The notes: generated by a model not told the origin, from the letters alone. 11,951 nucleotides of DNA from an uncultured Mycoplasmatota bacterium (GCA_900553765.1 USET01000020.1:1-11951), one strand, 5' to 3'; counted from the first letter of the stretch, positions 1-6,707 are shown. Program-made: numbers and translations.

Positions 1-567
1 GGAATAACAATCGTATTCTTTTCCATTGATACACTTCTGAAATAATTTACATCGACACTGAGAAACCGATATCTTCTCACCTAGAACAATCGAACTTACT
101 TGATTTCCAAATAAAATAACCACTTTAGGTTGAATCAATTCGATCTCAGTTTCTAATAAGTTTAAATATTTCTTATATACACAATCAGGCAATGGCCTCG
201 CATCTAATTGGGTACACTTTCCAAGATTTGTAATAAAGTATCGATGCTTTTTTACATTCTCATATACTTCAGAAGCGAATTTCTCTGTCCATTCGCTTCC
301 TTTAATAGCTCTAATCTTAGTATAGATATCTTGATCCAATAAACCGATTTGATAAAATAAATCCCATATATTTTTCGTTCCTATCCACGGTGATTTTAAT
401 CCCTTCCAGTCCTTAGAGGAAGCGATATTTCTTCCCGTCGGATTCATAAAGACAAAGCAAATATCAGGATGATCAGTACAACCACCATAGTAAATAGAAT
501 CTAATTCTTTCGCTCCATATTTCTGTTGTAACTTATCATATTCTTTATGTAATTCTTCTAGTTTCAA
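1..567 (-). CDS. Uracil-DNA glycosylase-superfamily protein (3' end outside window)
   Basis: Continuous 189-codon frame with no stop, running off the left edge, so the C-terminus is missing. I chose a TTG start (565-567) because a clear GGAGG lies 7 nt upstream; the protein then begins MKLEELHKEYDKLQ. Residues 41-50 read MNPTGRNIAS after the hydrophobic strand CFVF, a pattern typical of UDG-superfamily proteins annotated 'uracil-DNA glycosylase family'. Around residues 149-154 the strand VVILFG matches the later conserved UDG-fold strand (PKVVI.LG). The second active-site motif (usually HPS/HPG) would lie beyond the edge, so catalytic competence cannot be judged. It is Cys-rich near its visible end (CRC at 53-49 on the reversed strand, then two more Cys), but no Fe-S site can be assigned. 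It starts 20 nt after the CmpB-like gene and is probably cotranscribed with it. The superfamily assignment is fairly secure; substrate is unknown. Confidence 0.72.
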   Translation of the reverse strand, partial: MKLEELHKEYDKLQQKYGAKELDSIYYGGCTDHPDICFVFMNPTGRNIASSKDWKGLKSPWIGTKNIWDLFYQIGLLDQDIYTKIRAIKGSEWTEKFASEVYENVKKHRYFITNLGKCTQLDARPLPDCVYKKYLNLLETEIELIQPKVVILFGNQVSSIVLGEKISVSQCRCKLFQKCINGKEYDCYS

Positions 568-587
568 TGATAAACCTCCATCTCACA

Positions 588-1241
588 CTAATTAAAATAA
601 ATGTAATGAAAGCCAAGTTCTTTATAAATATCCGAAGCTCTCGGCAAAGAAAGAATTCTTGCAAATAATAGATTATAAAGCTCATCGAATAAGAAAATAG
701 AGCACAAAACACAACTAAAAATAATGAATTTCTTCTTATCTACTCTTTTTGCAATCCAAAAACAAATTGGAACAATCAAATAGATCAATAATAAACTAAA
801 GATTCCAAAGGAAAGAACACTACGTAAACATACAAATCCATTGATATTACCAAAATTTAAAATTTCAGAACTATAGTCCCAACATCTTAGTCCATTTCCA
901 AATTCGTATAATAACCATCCACCAATATACTCTATAATTCCTGTTACAATCATACTAACAAGAAAGACATATAGCGGATGTTTTCTTTTTTTATAAGTGA
1001 GAAAATAGACAGCTATGGCTCCAATCGCATAGATGTTAATCCATGGTAAGAAATTTCCACCTCGCCAATAAAACTCTGTCATCCCACTATTAAAATAGTA
1101 AAAAATAAATTCGTATAAAAAACCAAACATTCCTGTTATTACAACGATTATGGCAAAAATACAAAGCATTGTCATCTTATCAAATGAATGATCCTCATCG
1201 ATATACTTTTTATATTTTTCCAACATACAACCTACTTCCAT
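588..1241 (-). CDS. CmpB-type (PF06541) multi-pass membrane protein, 'putative ABC transporter permease'
   Basis: A 217-residue integral membrane protein with about five hydrophobic segments (roughly residues 24-50, 68-82, 91-112, 137-164 and 171-195). Residues 119-141 (RCWDYS, then NINGFVCLRS) match the hallmark of the CmpB/DUF1113 family, in which R.WDYS is followed by a short segment with a conserved N.G.(I/V)C. Database names call these ABC transporter permeases, but no ATPase or binding protein is adjacent, so transport is unproven. The outer ATG lies 1 nt after the stop of the coiled-coil gene and has no good ribosome binding site of its own. An inner ATG at 1224-1226 (residue 6, MLEKYKKY) has GGAAG about 8 nt upstream and may be the real start. 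The arrangement implies translational coupling with the upstream gene. Confidence 0.75.
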   Translation of the reverse strand: MEVGCMLEKYKKYIDEDHSFDKMTMLCIFAIIVVITGMFGFLYEFIFYYFNSGMTEFYWRGGNFLPWINIYAIGAIAVYFLTYKKRKHPLYVFLVSMIVTGIIEYIGGWLLYEFGNGLRCWDYSSEILNFGNINGFVCLRSVLSFGIFSLLLIYLIVPICFWIAKRVDKKKFIIFSCVLCSIFLFDELYNLLFARILSLPRASDIYKELGFHYIYFN

Positions 1242-1242
1242 T

Positions 1243-2961
1243 CTATACTTTTGTTTCTCGTTCTAATTTCTTTACTTTATGTGTCTCTCGATTTAGTTTT
1301 CTCTGTTCTCTTTCCAATATTGATTTTTGATGATCCAATTGTTGCTCCATCTCTAATACCTGGCTCATCATATCTTTATACTCTATCGTATTCCTTAAAG
1401 ATTGAAATTCCTCTACTAACTCGTGTTTTATTTGTGATAATTGACTTTTAGAGTCTTCTAATAACTCTCCTGCATAATAGATACAATCATTTTGCTCTTT
1501 GATCATATGCTTAATTTTCGACATGTCATAATAATCGATATGACGTTCTGGCCTCATCGCCTTTTTAAGTCCGCGAATTCCATTATTGATAAAGAAAGCT
1601 CCTGTCAAAAGACCGACAGCTTTATTCTTAAAGAATGAGAAAGAAAAAACTCCTGCAATCATCTGTGCGATATTAGAAACTGCTCTTCCGATAAATCCAA
1701 GATGAAATATTTTTCGTTTCTTCGGAACTGTAATCGCACTTAATTCTTTTCGCAATTTTGCAATCTGTTTCTTTTGTTGCTTAATCTGATCAGTTACCAT
1801 CTGATCTGCTTCATCTAATTCTGATAGAAATTTTTCTTTTCCTATCATCAACTTATCTCGTTTTTCTTCTTTCTTTTTTTCTTCTTTTTTCTTTTTGTGA
1901 CTTTCCTCTGTTTCTTTATATTGGAAATGTAGCGTATCATCGATTTCCTCTAACATTCCATCGAAGACTAAACCGCTCGTTAATAGTTGAAATTGATCCA
2001 ACTCATAGGCCTTAGAACTACTATCGAAATGATAAAATCCATACTGTCGATCCATTTCATTATATAACAATTTCATTTGAAAAACTTCATCGCGTACATT
2101 TCTTAACTTTCTCTTTGTCTCTTGAAATACAAATGGATCTTTTTCTTTTTTTAATTGATTTTCTAATTTTTCAATCACACCAGCTTTTTTCTTAATATCT
2201 TTTGTTGCTTGTTTGATATAATCGATTACTTCTACAGGTTCTACTACTCCTGCAACTTGGTTTCTATGACGTTCTATTTTAGCATTTTCTTTTTGCTTTA
2301 CTTCTTCGGTAAATACTGTCTCTTGTGCAAGAACTACAGTTTCAGCCGCAAGCAAAGCTTTCTCTGCTTTTTTAATAGATTCTTCTAATCGAATCGGTTC
2401 TCCTACTTGCAGTGAACCTGTTCTCATTGTTGGTAACAAATCGGCTACATCTTCTGTATCGATTTTCTGATTTCCATATTTCTTCTTAGTGTTTTGATAT
2501 TCTAATGAAATCCCTGCTAACGTCTTTTTCTTTTTTGCTATATTATTCTTCAATTCCAAAAGACGTTCCTTGGTATACTTTTCTTCCGAATGCGCAATGG
2601 AGTTCATTTTTCTCTCAATATAGAGAACTTCCTTCTGAAATGCCTCTAGTTTAATTCCATCCGCTTCTGTTACTACCATGTTTTTACCCGGTTTTACTTC
2701 CAAGACAATTTGCTTTTCTCTCGTTACTTGACGTGGAGTAAAAAGGCCTAAAAACAGTCCAAACAACATATGAAAGAACGACATAGTTCTCTCTTTCCAA
2801 GTCAATCGATATTGCAATTCTAATTTTTTTTGTTTCTGCCTTTCTTCTCTTTTTTGACGCATCATCGCATCTTGTAATAACAGTTTTTCCTGTCTTCTTT
2901 GATTATAGATGATCTTCCATGTTTTAATGCGATCTTTATGTCCACCCTTTTGTCCCGTCAT
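1243..2961 (-). CDS. Large Lys/Glu-rich coiled-coil protein with two hydrophobic segments, function unknown
   Basis: I do not recognise this 572-residue protein. The ATG at 2959-2961 is preferred over a GTG three codons upstream because AAGGTGA sits 5 nt before it. In order: a very basic N-terminus (residues 1-59, rich in K, R and Q); a hydrophobic segment at 61-74 (SFFHMLFGLFLGLF); long stretches with heptad-like spacing (about 104-165, 190-235, 245-305); a Lys/Glu tract at 356-368; a further helix to about 408; a hydrophobic region at 421-464 with Gly/Ala/Phe spacing; and a final coiled coil at about 480-572. There is no signal peptide, nucleotide-binding motif or catalytic motif that I can see. 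A membrane-associated structural or tethering protein is an inference from composition. It has its own candidate promoter and heads a unit with the CmpB-like and UDG-like genes. Confidence 0.8.
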   Translation of the reverse strand: MTGQKGGHKDRIKTWKIIYNQRRQEKLLLQDAMMRQKREERQKQKKLELQYRLTWKERTMSFFHMLFGLFLGLFTPRQVTREKQIVLEVKPGKNMVVTEADGIKLEAFQKEVLYIERKMNSIAHSEEKYTKERLLELKNNIAKKKKTLAGISLEYQNTKKKYGNQKIDTEDVADLLPTMRTGSLQVGEPIRLEESIKKAEKALLAAETVVLAQETVFTEEVKQKENAKIERHRNQVAGVVEPVEVIDYIKQATKDIKKKAGVIEKLENQLKKEKDPFVFQETKRKLRNVRDEVFQMKLLYNEMDRQYGFYHFDSSSKAYELDQFQLLTSGLVFDGMLEEIDDTLHFQYKETEESHKKKKEEKKKEEKRDKLMIGKEKFLSELDEADQMVTDQIKQQKKQIAKLRKELSAITVPKKRKIFHLGFIGRAVSNIAQMIAGVFSFSFFKNKAVGLLTGAFFINNGIRGLKKAMRPERHIDYYDMSKIKHMIKEQNDCIYYAGELLEDSKSQLSQIKHELVEEFQSLRNTIEYKDMMSQVLEMEQQLDHQKSILEREQRKLNRETHKVKKLERETKV

Positions 2962-2966
2962 ACATA

Positions 2967-2973
2967 TCACCTT
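2967..2973 (-). promoter_or_regulatory. Ribosome binding site deciding the coiled-coil gene start
   Basis: AAGGTGA on the minus strand, 5 nt before ATG 2959-2961. It supports this ATG over the upstream GTG at 2968-2970, which lies inside the site itself. Confidence 0.7.
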
Positions 2974-2978
2974 GCCTT

Positions 2979-3005
2979 ATTATAACATAAAAAGGCTTTC
3001 TACAA
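2979..3005 (-). promoter_or_regulatory. Candidate extended -10 promoter for the coiled-coil operon
   Basis: Perfect TATAAT (2979-2984) preceded by TGT, an extended -10 (TGn). The -35 is poor: TTGTAG at a 15-nt spacer, or TTTTGT at 17. The start of transcription would fall near 2972, within the ribosome binding site, giving a very short leader. The promoter overlaps the lepB terminator. Confidence 0.5.
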
Positions 3006-3014
3006 AAAGCCTTT
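2986..3014 (-). terminator. Rho-independent terminator of lepB
   Basis: Inverted repeat AAAGGCTTT (2991-2999) and AAAGCCTTT (3006-3014), 9 bp with a 6-nt loop, followed on the minus strand by TTTTTATG. The 5' arm overlaps the lepB TAA stop (3013-3015). Confidence 0.75.
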
Positions 3015-3495
3015 ATTTTACTGTTCCAAACTTATCAAATGGAAAAATAGAAAAATTCGTTGTTCCTTGAATTTGCTCTTTTGAAATTGCGCCAATCATA
3101 CGACTATCTGTCGAATTTATACGGTTATCCCCCAGCACAAAATAATATCCTTCTGGAATTTGTTCTTCTAATTCAAAATCATCTGTAACCTCATGTTCAA
3201 AAGGTTCTTTTACACGTTTTCCATCAACGTATAATTTATTATCCTTATAAGCAATCTTTTCTCCAGGTAAACCAATCACGCGTTTTACTAACTTCTCACC
3301 GTTATAATCGAGTACGACAATATCAAACCTCTCCAAAGATCGATCATATTTTTTTAATATTAAAATTTCACCATCTTCCAAAGTTGGATTCATCGATGCT
3401 CCATCCACTCGTACAGGTGTTGCAATAAATGCACGAATTGCAACTACAACAACGACAATCATAATATATGGTAATAATTCTTTGAACAACTTCAT
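3013..3495 (-). CDS. lepB: Signal peptidase I
   Basis: Membrane-bound serine protease that removes N-terminal signal peptides from exported proteins at the outer face of the membrane. Counting from the ATG at 3493-3495, one N-terminal membrane anchor spans about residues 8-25. It is followed by VDGASMNPTL with the nucleophile Ser34, then LVKRVIGLPGE with the general base Lys71 (spacing of 37, close to the family norm), and GDNRINSTDSR (about 121-131), the conserved box near the C-terminus. At 160 residues it is the short Gram-positive Sip type. The upstream ATG at 3499-3501 has AAAGGA only 2 nt away, whereas the chosen ATG has it about 8 nt away. It sits between two terminators that overlap the rplS and lepB stops. 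No clear promoter of its own is visible, so expression may depend on read-through from rplS. Confidence 0.95.
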   Translation of the reverse strand: MKLFKELLPYIMIVVVVVAIRAFIATPVRVDGASMNPTLEDGEILILKKYDRSLERFDIVVLDYNGEKLVKRVIGLPGEKIAYKDNKLYVDGKRVKEPFEHEVTDDFELEEQIPEGYYFVLGDNRINSTDSRMIGAISKEQIQGTTNFSIFPFDKFGTVK

Positions 3496-3530
3496 TTCCA
3501 TATTCCTTTCTATTCTCTATTCATCCTTAA

Positions 3531-3558
3531 CAAAAATAAGGCACACTGCCTTATTTTG
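3531..3558 (-). terminator. Rho-independent terminator of rplS
   Basis: Perfect 10-bp inverted repeat AAAATAAGGC (3533-3542) and GCCTTATTTT (3548-3557) with a 5-nt loop, followed by a T-run on the minus strand. The rplS stop TAA (3551-3553) lies inside the 5' arm. lepB starts only about 36 nt downstream. Confidence 0.8.
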
Positions 3559-3916
3559 TTTCTTTTTGTTTTGTGTTATCGTTTCTCTCTTTAATTCTTG
3601 GTTGTTTTTTCAAAGTTCTTAAGTAACGTAATTTGGCACGTCTTACTTTACCTTTTCTAACAACTTTAATACTATCGATAATAGGTGAATTTACTGGGAA
3701 TGTTCTTTCCACACCAACACCACTTGATAGTTTTCTAACGATTACAGTTCTTCCGATTCCTCTTCCTTGGATTGCAACTACAATACCTTCGAAAGCTTGA
3801 ACTCTCTCTTTAGAACCTTCCTTAATTTTAACTCCAACATTGATTGTATCACCAACACGGAATTCAGGAATATCTGTTCTAATTTGTTTTGCTGTAATTT
3901 TTTCAATTAGATTCAC
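3551..3916 (-). CDS. rplS: 50S ribosomal protein L19
   Basis: L19 of the large ribosomal subunit, which lies near the 30S-50S interface. The 121-residue protein carries the full family pattern: the N-terminal [12 protein letters not shown] (about 16-27), [21 protein letters not shown] (about 42-62), [18 protein letters not shown], and the basic tail [13 protein letters not shown], then a short Lys-rich extension. The start is GTG (3914-3916) with AAGGAG about 9 nt upstream; an overlapping TTG is out of frame and closes at once. It has its own strong promoter and a roughly 65-nt leader, and a terminator overlapping its stop. It follows the trmD neighbourhood, as in most Bacillota, but with an extra gene in between. 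Confidence 0.97.
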   Translation of the reverse strand: MNLIEKITAKQIRTDIPEFRVGDTINVGVKIKEGSKERVQAFEGIVVAIQGRGIGRTVIVRKLSSGVGVERTFPVNSPIIDSIKVVRKGKVRRAKLRYLRTLKKQPRIKERNDNTKQKETK

Positions 3917-3982
3917 AATGTCACTCTCCTTTTTCTAAACTATGATCATGATATATGAAAGAATCAGCGGATCACGTCAACA
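3917..3982 (-). promoter_or_regulatory. rplS 5' leader, possible autoregulatory element
   Basis: About 65 nt between the predicted start of transcription and the GTG start. An L19 leader RNA family is known in Bacillota and this is its expected place. I see only short dyads (TGATC/GATCA flanking a roughly 20-nt interval, and the palindrome ATGATCAT at 3942-3949), not a convincing match to that family. Confidence 0.3.
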
Positions 3983-3988
3983 GATAAA

Positions 3989-4017
3989 ATTATAACATAC
4001 TTTCCATTATGTTGCAA
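3989..4017 (-). promoter_or_regulatory. Promoter of rplS
   Basis: TTGCAA (4012-4017), a 17-nt spacer and perfect TATAAT (3989-3994) preceded by TGT (extended -10). It sits just after the stop of the 149-aa gene. Transcription would start near 3982. Confidence 0.8.
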
Positions 4018-4020
4018 GCA

Positions 4021-4470
4021 CTATCTCGATCTTCTACTCGTTTTTTCTTCTACTGGTTCATAGACCATTTTTTTAATTGCCAGTTCTCGCTCTAAAAGAG
4101 ATATTTTCTTCATCAATAGTTCCATGTATTCTTCTTCTAAGTACATACGATATTTATTCATAATCATACGCTTGTAACGTTCGAGATCGTTCATAACCAT
4201 ATCTATCATAGAACCATCTTCGTCGTTTCCATCCTCTTCCATAATATGGATAATATACTCTAAATATGCGTCAAGTTTTCGCTTAACTTTACGCTTTAAT
4301 ACTTTCTCAATAAACGATGGCTTCATTAAAATCATTTTATTAACGACAACCCCATCATAAGGCACTTGATTTCTAGGTTGAATTTTAAATCCCTTCAATT
4401 TCTCATAATCGATATAAACAACTGAACCATTATAATCTCCACTCGTCAATAAATAATTTCTATGTTTCAT
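4021..4470 (-). CDS. Conserved-looking hypothetical protein between trmD and rplS
   Basis: I do not recognise this 149-residue protein. The N-terminal third (MKHRNYLLTSGDYNG, then VVYIDYEKLKGFKI) looks like a small beta-rich domain. Residues 50-70 are strongly basic (KPSFIEKVLKRKVKRK). The segment from about 65 to 140 is predicted helical with acidic and basic heptad-like patterns, and the end is basic (EKTSRRSR). No signal peptide or membrane segment is seen. ATG 4468-4470 starts 4 nt after the trmD TGA, with only a weak purine-rich site, so it is probably translated by coupling to trmD. The rplS promoter begins right after its TAG stop. Composition and spacing indicate a real gene. A role in ribosome maturation or tRNA handling would be guesswork from location only. 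Confidence 0.75.
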   Translation of the reverse strand: MKHRNYLLTSGDYNGSVVYIDYEKLKGFKIQPRNQVPYDGVVVNKMILMKPSFIEKVLKRKVKRKLDAYLEYIIHIMEEDGNDEDGSMIDMVMNDLERYKRMIMNKYRMYLEEEYMELLMKKISLLERELAIKKMVYEPVEEKTSRRSR

Positions 4471-4474
4471 ACCA

Positions 4475-5146
4475 TCATCTCTTTTCTAATAAATCTGGTC
4501 TTCTTTTTCGCGTGCGCTCAAGTTGTTGTTCCCTGCGCCACTCTCTTATTTTTTCATGATGTCCCGATAACAAAACATCCGGTACTTTCATTCCTCGAAA
4601 CTCTTGTGGTTTCGTATATGTCGGATAATCTAACAGCGGTTCTTGAAATGAATCAAATTCGTGAGATTCTTTCGTGATCACCCCATCCAGTAAACGGATA
4701 ACACTGTCACTGATCACTTGTGCAGGAAGTTCTCCTCCTGTTAACACATAATCCCCTATCGATAATTCTAAATCAGCAAGTGTTCGAATTCTTTCGTCAA
4801 ATCCTTCGTAATGACCACAGATAAAAATCAAATGATTTTCTAAAGCTAATGCTTGTGCATCACTTTGTTGATATACTTTTCCCTGTGGAGTTAACAAAAT
4901 CACTTTACTTTTTTCTGTCTTTACCGCTTCGACAGCATCAAAGATCGGTTGTGGCATAAGTACCATCCCGCTACCTCCACCAAAAGCATAGTCATCTACC
5001 TTCTTATGTGGATCCTTAGAATAATCTCTTATATTGTGAACTTGAATTTCTACTTTTCCCTTATCGATTGCACGTTTTATGATAGATTCACTCATAAATC
5101 CATCAAACATGTGAGGAAATAAAGTCAAAATATCAATCTTCAACAT
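4475..5146 (-). CDS. trmD: tRNA (guanine-N1)-methyltransferase
   Basis: Methylates G37 next to the anticodon of tRNAs with S-adenosylmethionine, which prevents +1 frameshifting. The 223-residue protein has the SPOUT trefoil-knot motifs: FGGGSGMVLMPQP (about 55-67), LLTPQGKVYQQ (84-94), FICGHYEGFDERI (108-120) and SIGDYVLTGGELPA (129-142). The presumed catalytic base is Asp147 in ISDSV. The C-terminal basic helical domain ends with REWRREQQLERTRKRRPDLL. I chose ATG 5144-5146 (MLKIDILTLFP) because GGAGGG lies 8 nt upstream and homologues start here; the frame stays open for nine more codons upstream. The start overlaps the last 14 nt of rimM, and the stop is 4 nt before the next gene, so it is a mid-operon gene. 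Confidence 0.97.
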   Translation of the reverse strand: MLKIDILTLFPHMFDGFMSESIIKRAIDKGKVEIQVHNIRDYSKDPHKKVDDYAFGGGSGMVLMPQPIFDAVEAVKTEKSKVILLTPQGKVYQQSDAQALALENHLIFICGHYEGFDERIRTLADLELSIGDYVLTGGELPAQVISDSVIRLLDGVITKESHEFDSFQEPLLDYPTYTKPQEFRGMKVPDVLLSGHHEKIREWRREQQLERTRKRRPDLLEKR

Positions 5147-5630
5147 GTAATAATCCCTCCACCTGTCGAACATACATTTTGTTCGAAGAAAGATCTACCC
5201 TTTCAACGAAGAAATCAACATAAGGGATTTTCACTTTTTTTTCACCAGTATCGACGATGATAATATCGTGTGCTTTACTTTGTTGCATCTCAACAACCGT
5301 TCCGATTTTCTTCTCTTCCTCATAGACATCAAGTCCTACAAGATCTTCGAAAAAATATTGATCACTCTTGGTTTCCTCTTTGCTTGCCCATACAAAACTA
5401 CTTTTATATGGCTCGATCTGTTCGATGCTATCAATTCCTTCCAAAGTTACCATATCATACATTTTATGAACTCGATATGTCACAATCTTAAATGGTACTT
5501 TTTTTTCTCCTATATATAAGTGATGTCCTTCCTTAAAAATATCTTTTTTATAAGGAATCGTCGATACAATGCGTATCTCACCATTCAGTCCATGTGTATT
5601 TACAAATTGACCTACGTATATATATTCCAT
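5133..5630 (-). CDS. rimM: 16S rRNA-processing / 30S maturation factor RimM
   Basis: Assembly factor that binds ribosomal protein S19 and helps the 30S head mature. The 165-residue protein has the N-terminal beta-barrel signature VGQFVNTHGLNGEIRI (about 6-21). Its C-terminal PRC-barrel has YFFEDLVGLDVY (92-103), GTVVEMQQSKAHDIIIV (110-126) and KKVKIPYVDFFVERVD (131-146). ATG 5628-5630 is preceded by AGGTGG. It begins 8 nt after the methyltransferase stop. Its 3' end contains both the ribosome binding site and the start codon of trmD. The usual partner rpsP is not adjacent here; an rRNA methyltransferase takes that place. Confidence 0.96.
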   Translation of the reverse strand: MEYIYVGQFVNTHGLNGEIRIVSTIPYKKDIFKEGHHLYIGEKKVPFKIVTYRVHKMYDMVTLEGIDSIEQIEPYKSSFVWASKEETKSDQYFFEDLVGLDVYEEEKKIGTVVEMQQSKAHDIIIVDTGEKKVKIPYVDFFVERVDLSSNKMYVRQVEGLLHVED

Positions 5631-5638
5631 TCAACCAC

Positions 5639-6364
5639 CTACTTATCTAATTCATATAAAATAATACTTGTCGCTATCGCAACGTTTAAAGACTCGCAAA
5701 CAGGATTCATATCGATGTAAAGTAACTCGTCACATAATGCTTGTAACTCCTGTTTTACACCGTTTCCTTCGTTGCCCATTATTATACATACTTTTTCGTA
5801 TTTTTCAATACATTTCAAACTTTTCCCATGTTCTACATTCGTCGCATATAAATGATATCCATTCAAATGATATTCCTTCATCTTGGTTTGTAAGTTCCCT
5901 TTTTCTATCGGAATATGAAATAACATCCCCTGTGTTGCTCGAATCGTTTTACTGTTATATAAATCTACACAATTTTCCCCAAGTAAAATACCATCGACAT
6001 GAAATGCGACCGCACTACGAATCATCGTTCCGAGATTTCCTGGATCCTGTACTCCATCGATCGCTAAAATACGATTCCCAGATAATGTCTCAGCTTTCTT
6101 TTTACAAAGTGCAATGACATTAGGAATTGTCTCCAGTTCACTTAATTCCTTCATAATAGCAGAAGTAACAGTATGAACAGGAGCTGGTTGCTCTTTTTGA
6201 AATCCATCTAAATAGAAAATTTCACAAACTAAATTCTCTTTCATCGCCTCTTCTAGGAGATGTTCTCCTTCGACTAAAAATAAGCCTGTCTGATCGCGAT
6301 ATTTTTTCTTTTGCAATTTTTTTAACTCTTTTATTTTTTTATTTTCCAAAGATGTATACAACAT
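5639..6364 (-). CDS. SpoU/TrmH-family RNA 2'-O-methyltransferase (YsgA-like)
   Basis: SAM-dependent 2'-O-ribose methyltransferase of the SPOUT class acting on rRNA or tRNA. Numbering from ATG 6362-6364, the N-terminal substrate-binding domain contains FLVEGEHLLEEA (29-40). Motif 1 is DPGNLGTMIRSAVAFHVDGI (107-126), motif 2 is IIMGNEGNGV (194-203) and motif 3 is ESLNVAIATSIILYEL (224-239). The Arg and Asn of the catalytic pocket are present. The length, 241 residues, is usual for the two-domain family. I chose ATG 6362-6364 over a GTG three codons upstream because AGGTGA lies 5 nt before it. It has its own promoter and is the first gene of the rimM-trmD operon. The target nucleotide cannot be predicted; YsgA/RlmB/TrmH-type members look alike at this level. 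Confidence 0.9.
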   Translation of the reverse strand: MLYTSLENKKIKELKKLQKKKYRDQTGLFLVEGEHLLEEAMKENLVCEIFYLDGFQKEQPAPVHTVTSAIMKELSELETIPNVIALCKKKAETLSGNRILAIDGVQDPGNLGTMIRSAVAFHVDGILLGENCVDLYNSKTIRATQGMLFHIPIEKGNLQTKMKEYHLNGYHLYATNVEHGKSLKCIEKYEKVCIIMGNEGNGVKQELQALCDELLYIDMNPVCESLNVAIATSIILYELDK

Positions 6365-6369
6365 AGGAA

Positions 6370-6375
6370 TCACCT
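6370..6375 (-). promoter_or_regulatory. Ribosome binding site of the RNA methyltransferase
   Basis: AGGTGA, 5 nt before ATG 6362-6364. It sets the start and lies almost at the predicted 5' end of the transcript. Confidence 0.65.
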
Positions 6376-6381
6376 ACTTTT

Positions 6382-6410
6382 ATTGTATCAAAAATACGAG
6401 ATGAAGTCTA
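6382..6410 (-). promoter_or_regulatory. Promoter of the methyltransferase-rimM-trmD operon
   Basis: TAGACT (6405-6410), a 17-nt spacer and TACAAT (6382-6387) preceded by TGA (extended -10). Transcription would begin near 6375, leaving a leader of about 11 nt. Confidence 0.6.
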
Positions 6411-6640
6411 GGAACAATATTTATCAACCGTCCTCTCACAACAGATGGCATCAAAAGAAAAATAAAAATAATCATAAATATAATAGAACGAACTTCAAAA
6501 AACAAAAGATAATTTTGCGTTAGCTTAAAATTTATATCATTTCGATGTTTTTCTTATTTTCAATTGGCATTTCTCTTTGTTTGCAAATCATTTTCAAATT
6601 TTTTTCGTGGCGTTTGCCCTTATTTTATGAAGTCTCCTGG

Positions 6641-6669
6641 TTTTATCCGGTATCGGTTTATGTTATATT
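6641..6669 (+). promoter_or_regulatory. Candidate promoter/operator of the XRE gene
   Basis: TATATT (6664-6669) preceded by TGT (extended -10), with a poor -35 near 6641-6646. Between them lies the small dyad CCGgtatCGG (6647-6656), flanked by the direct repeat GGTTTTAT/GGTTTAT. This is a plausible autoregulatory operator for a small XRE protein, but the evidence is weak. Confidence 0.3.
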
Positions 6670-6707
6670 CCAAAAAAATATCATAAACTTATTTTGGAGC
6701 TGGTAAT

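Larger units (their letters stand above)
6365..6707. other. 343-bp divergent intergenic region
   Basis: Holds the methyltransferase promoter at its left end and the XRE promoter region at its right end. The middle (about 6411-6630) is AT-rich with scattered short dyads (for example GGCGTTTGCC at 6610-6619) and poly-A/T runs. I see no supported gene in it: the longest short frames lack ribosome binding sites. It holds no tRNA and no convincing structured RNA. Confidence 0.6.

Noticed and set aside
1188..1451. Plus-strand open frame opposite the coiled-coil and CmpB-like genes
   Set aside because: It is antisense to two better supported genes, lacks a ribosome binding site, and its hydrophobic translation is what antisense of Lys/Glu-rich coding gives.
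1861..1910. Dense T/C-rich run of near-repeated TTCTTTTT units
   Set aside because: It is the antisense of a Lys/Glu codon tract (residues about 356-368) in the coiled-coil protein, so low complexity in coding sequence explains it without a repeat array.
3496..3540. Possible lepB promoter (TTGTTA with TAGAAA, 15-nt spacer)
   Set aside because: Both hexamers and the spacer are poor, and the -35 falls in the T-tract of the rplS terminator.
5668..6117. Plus-strand 149-codon frame opposite the RNA methyltransferase
   Set aside because: The opposite strand carries all three SPOUT motifs. This frame has no recognisable motif or ribosome binding site.
6380..6475. Minus-strand 31-codon hydrophobic frame beginning MIIFIFLLMPSVV
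   Set aside because: There is no ribosome binding site before the ATG, and it runs over the methyltransferase promoter.
6570..6610. Possible terminator or small RNA end around TTTGCAAA followed by a T-run
   Set aside because: The stem is too short and A/T-only, with no promoter or gene upstream on the plus strand.
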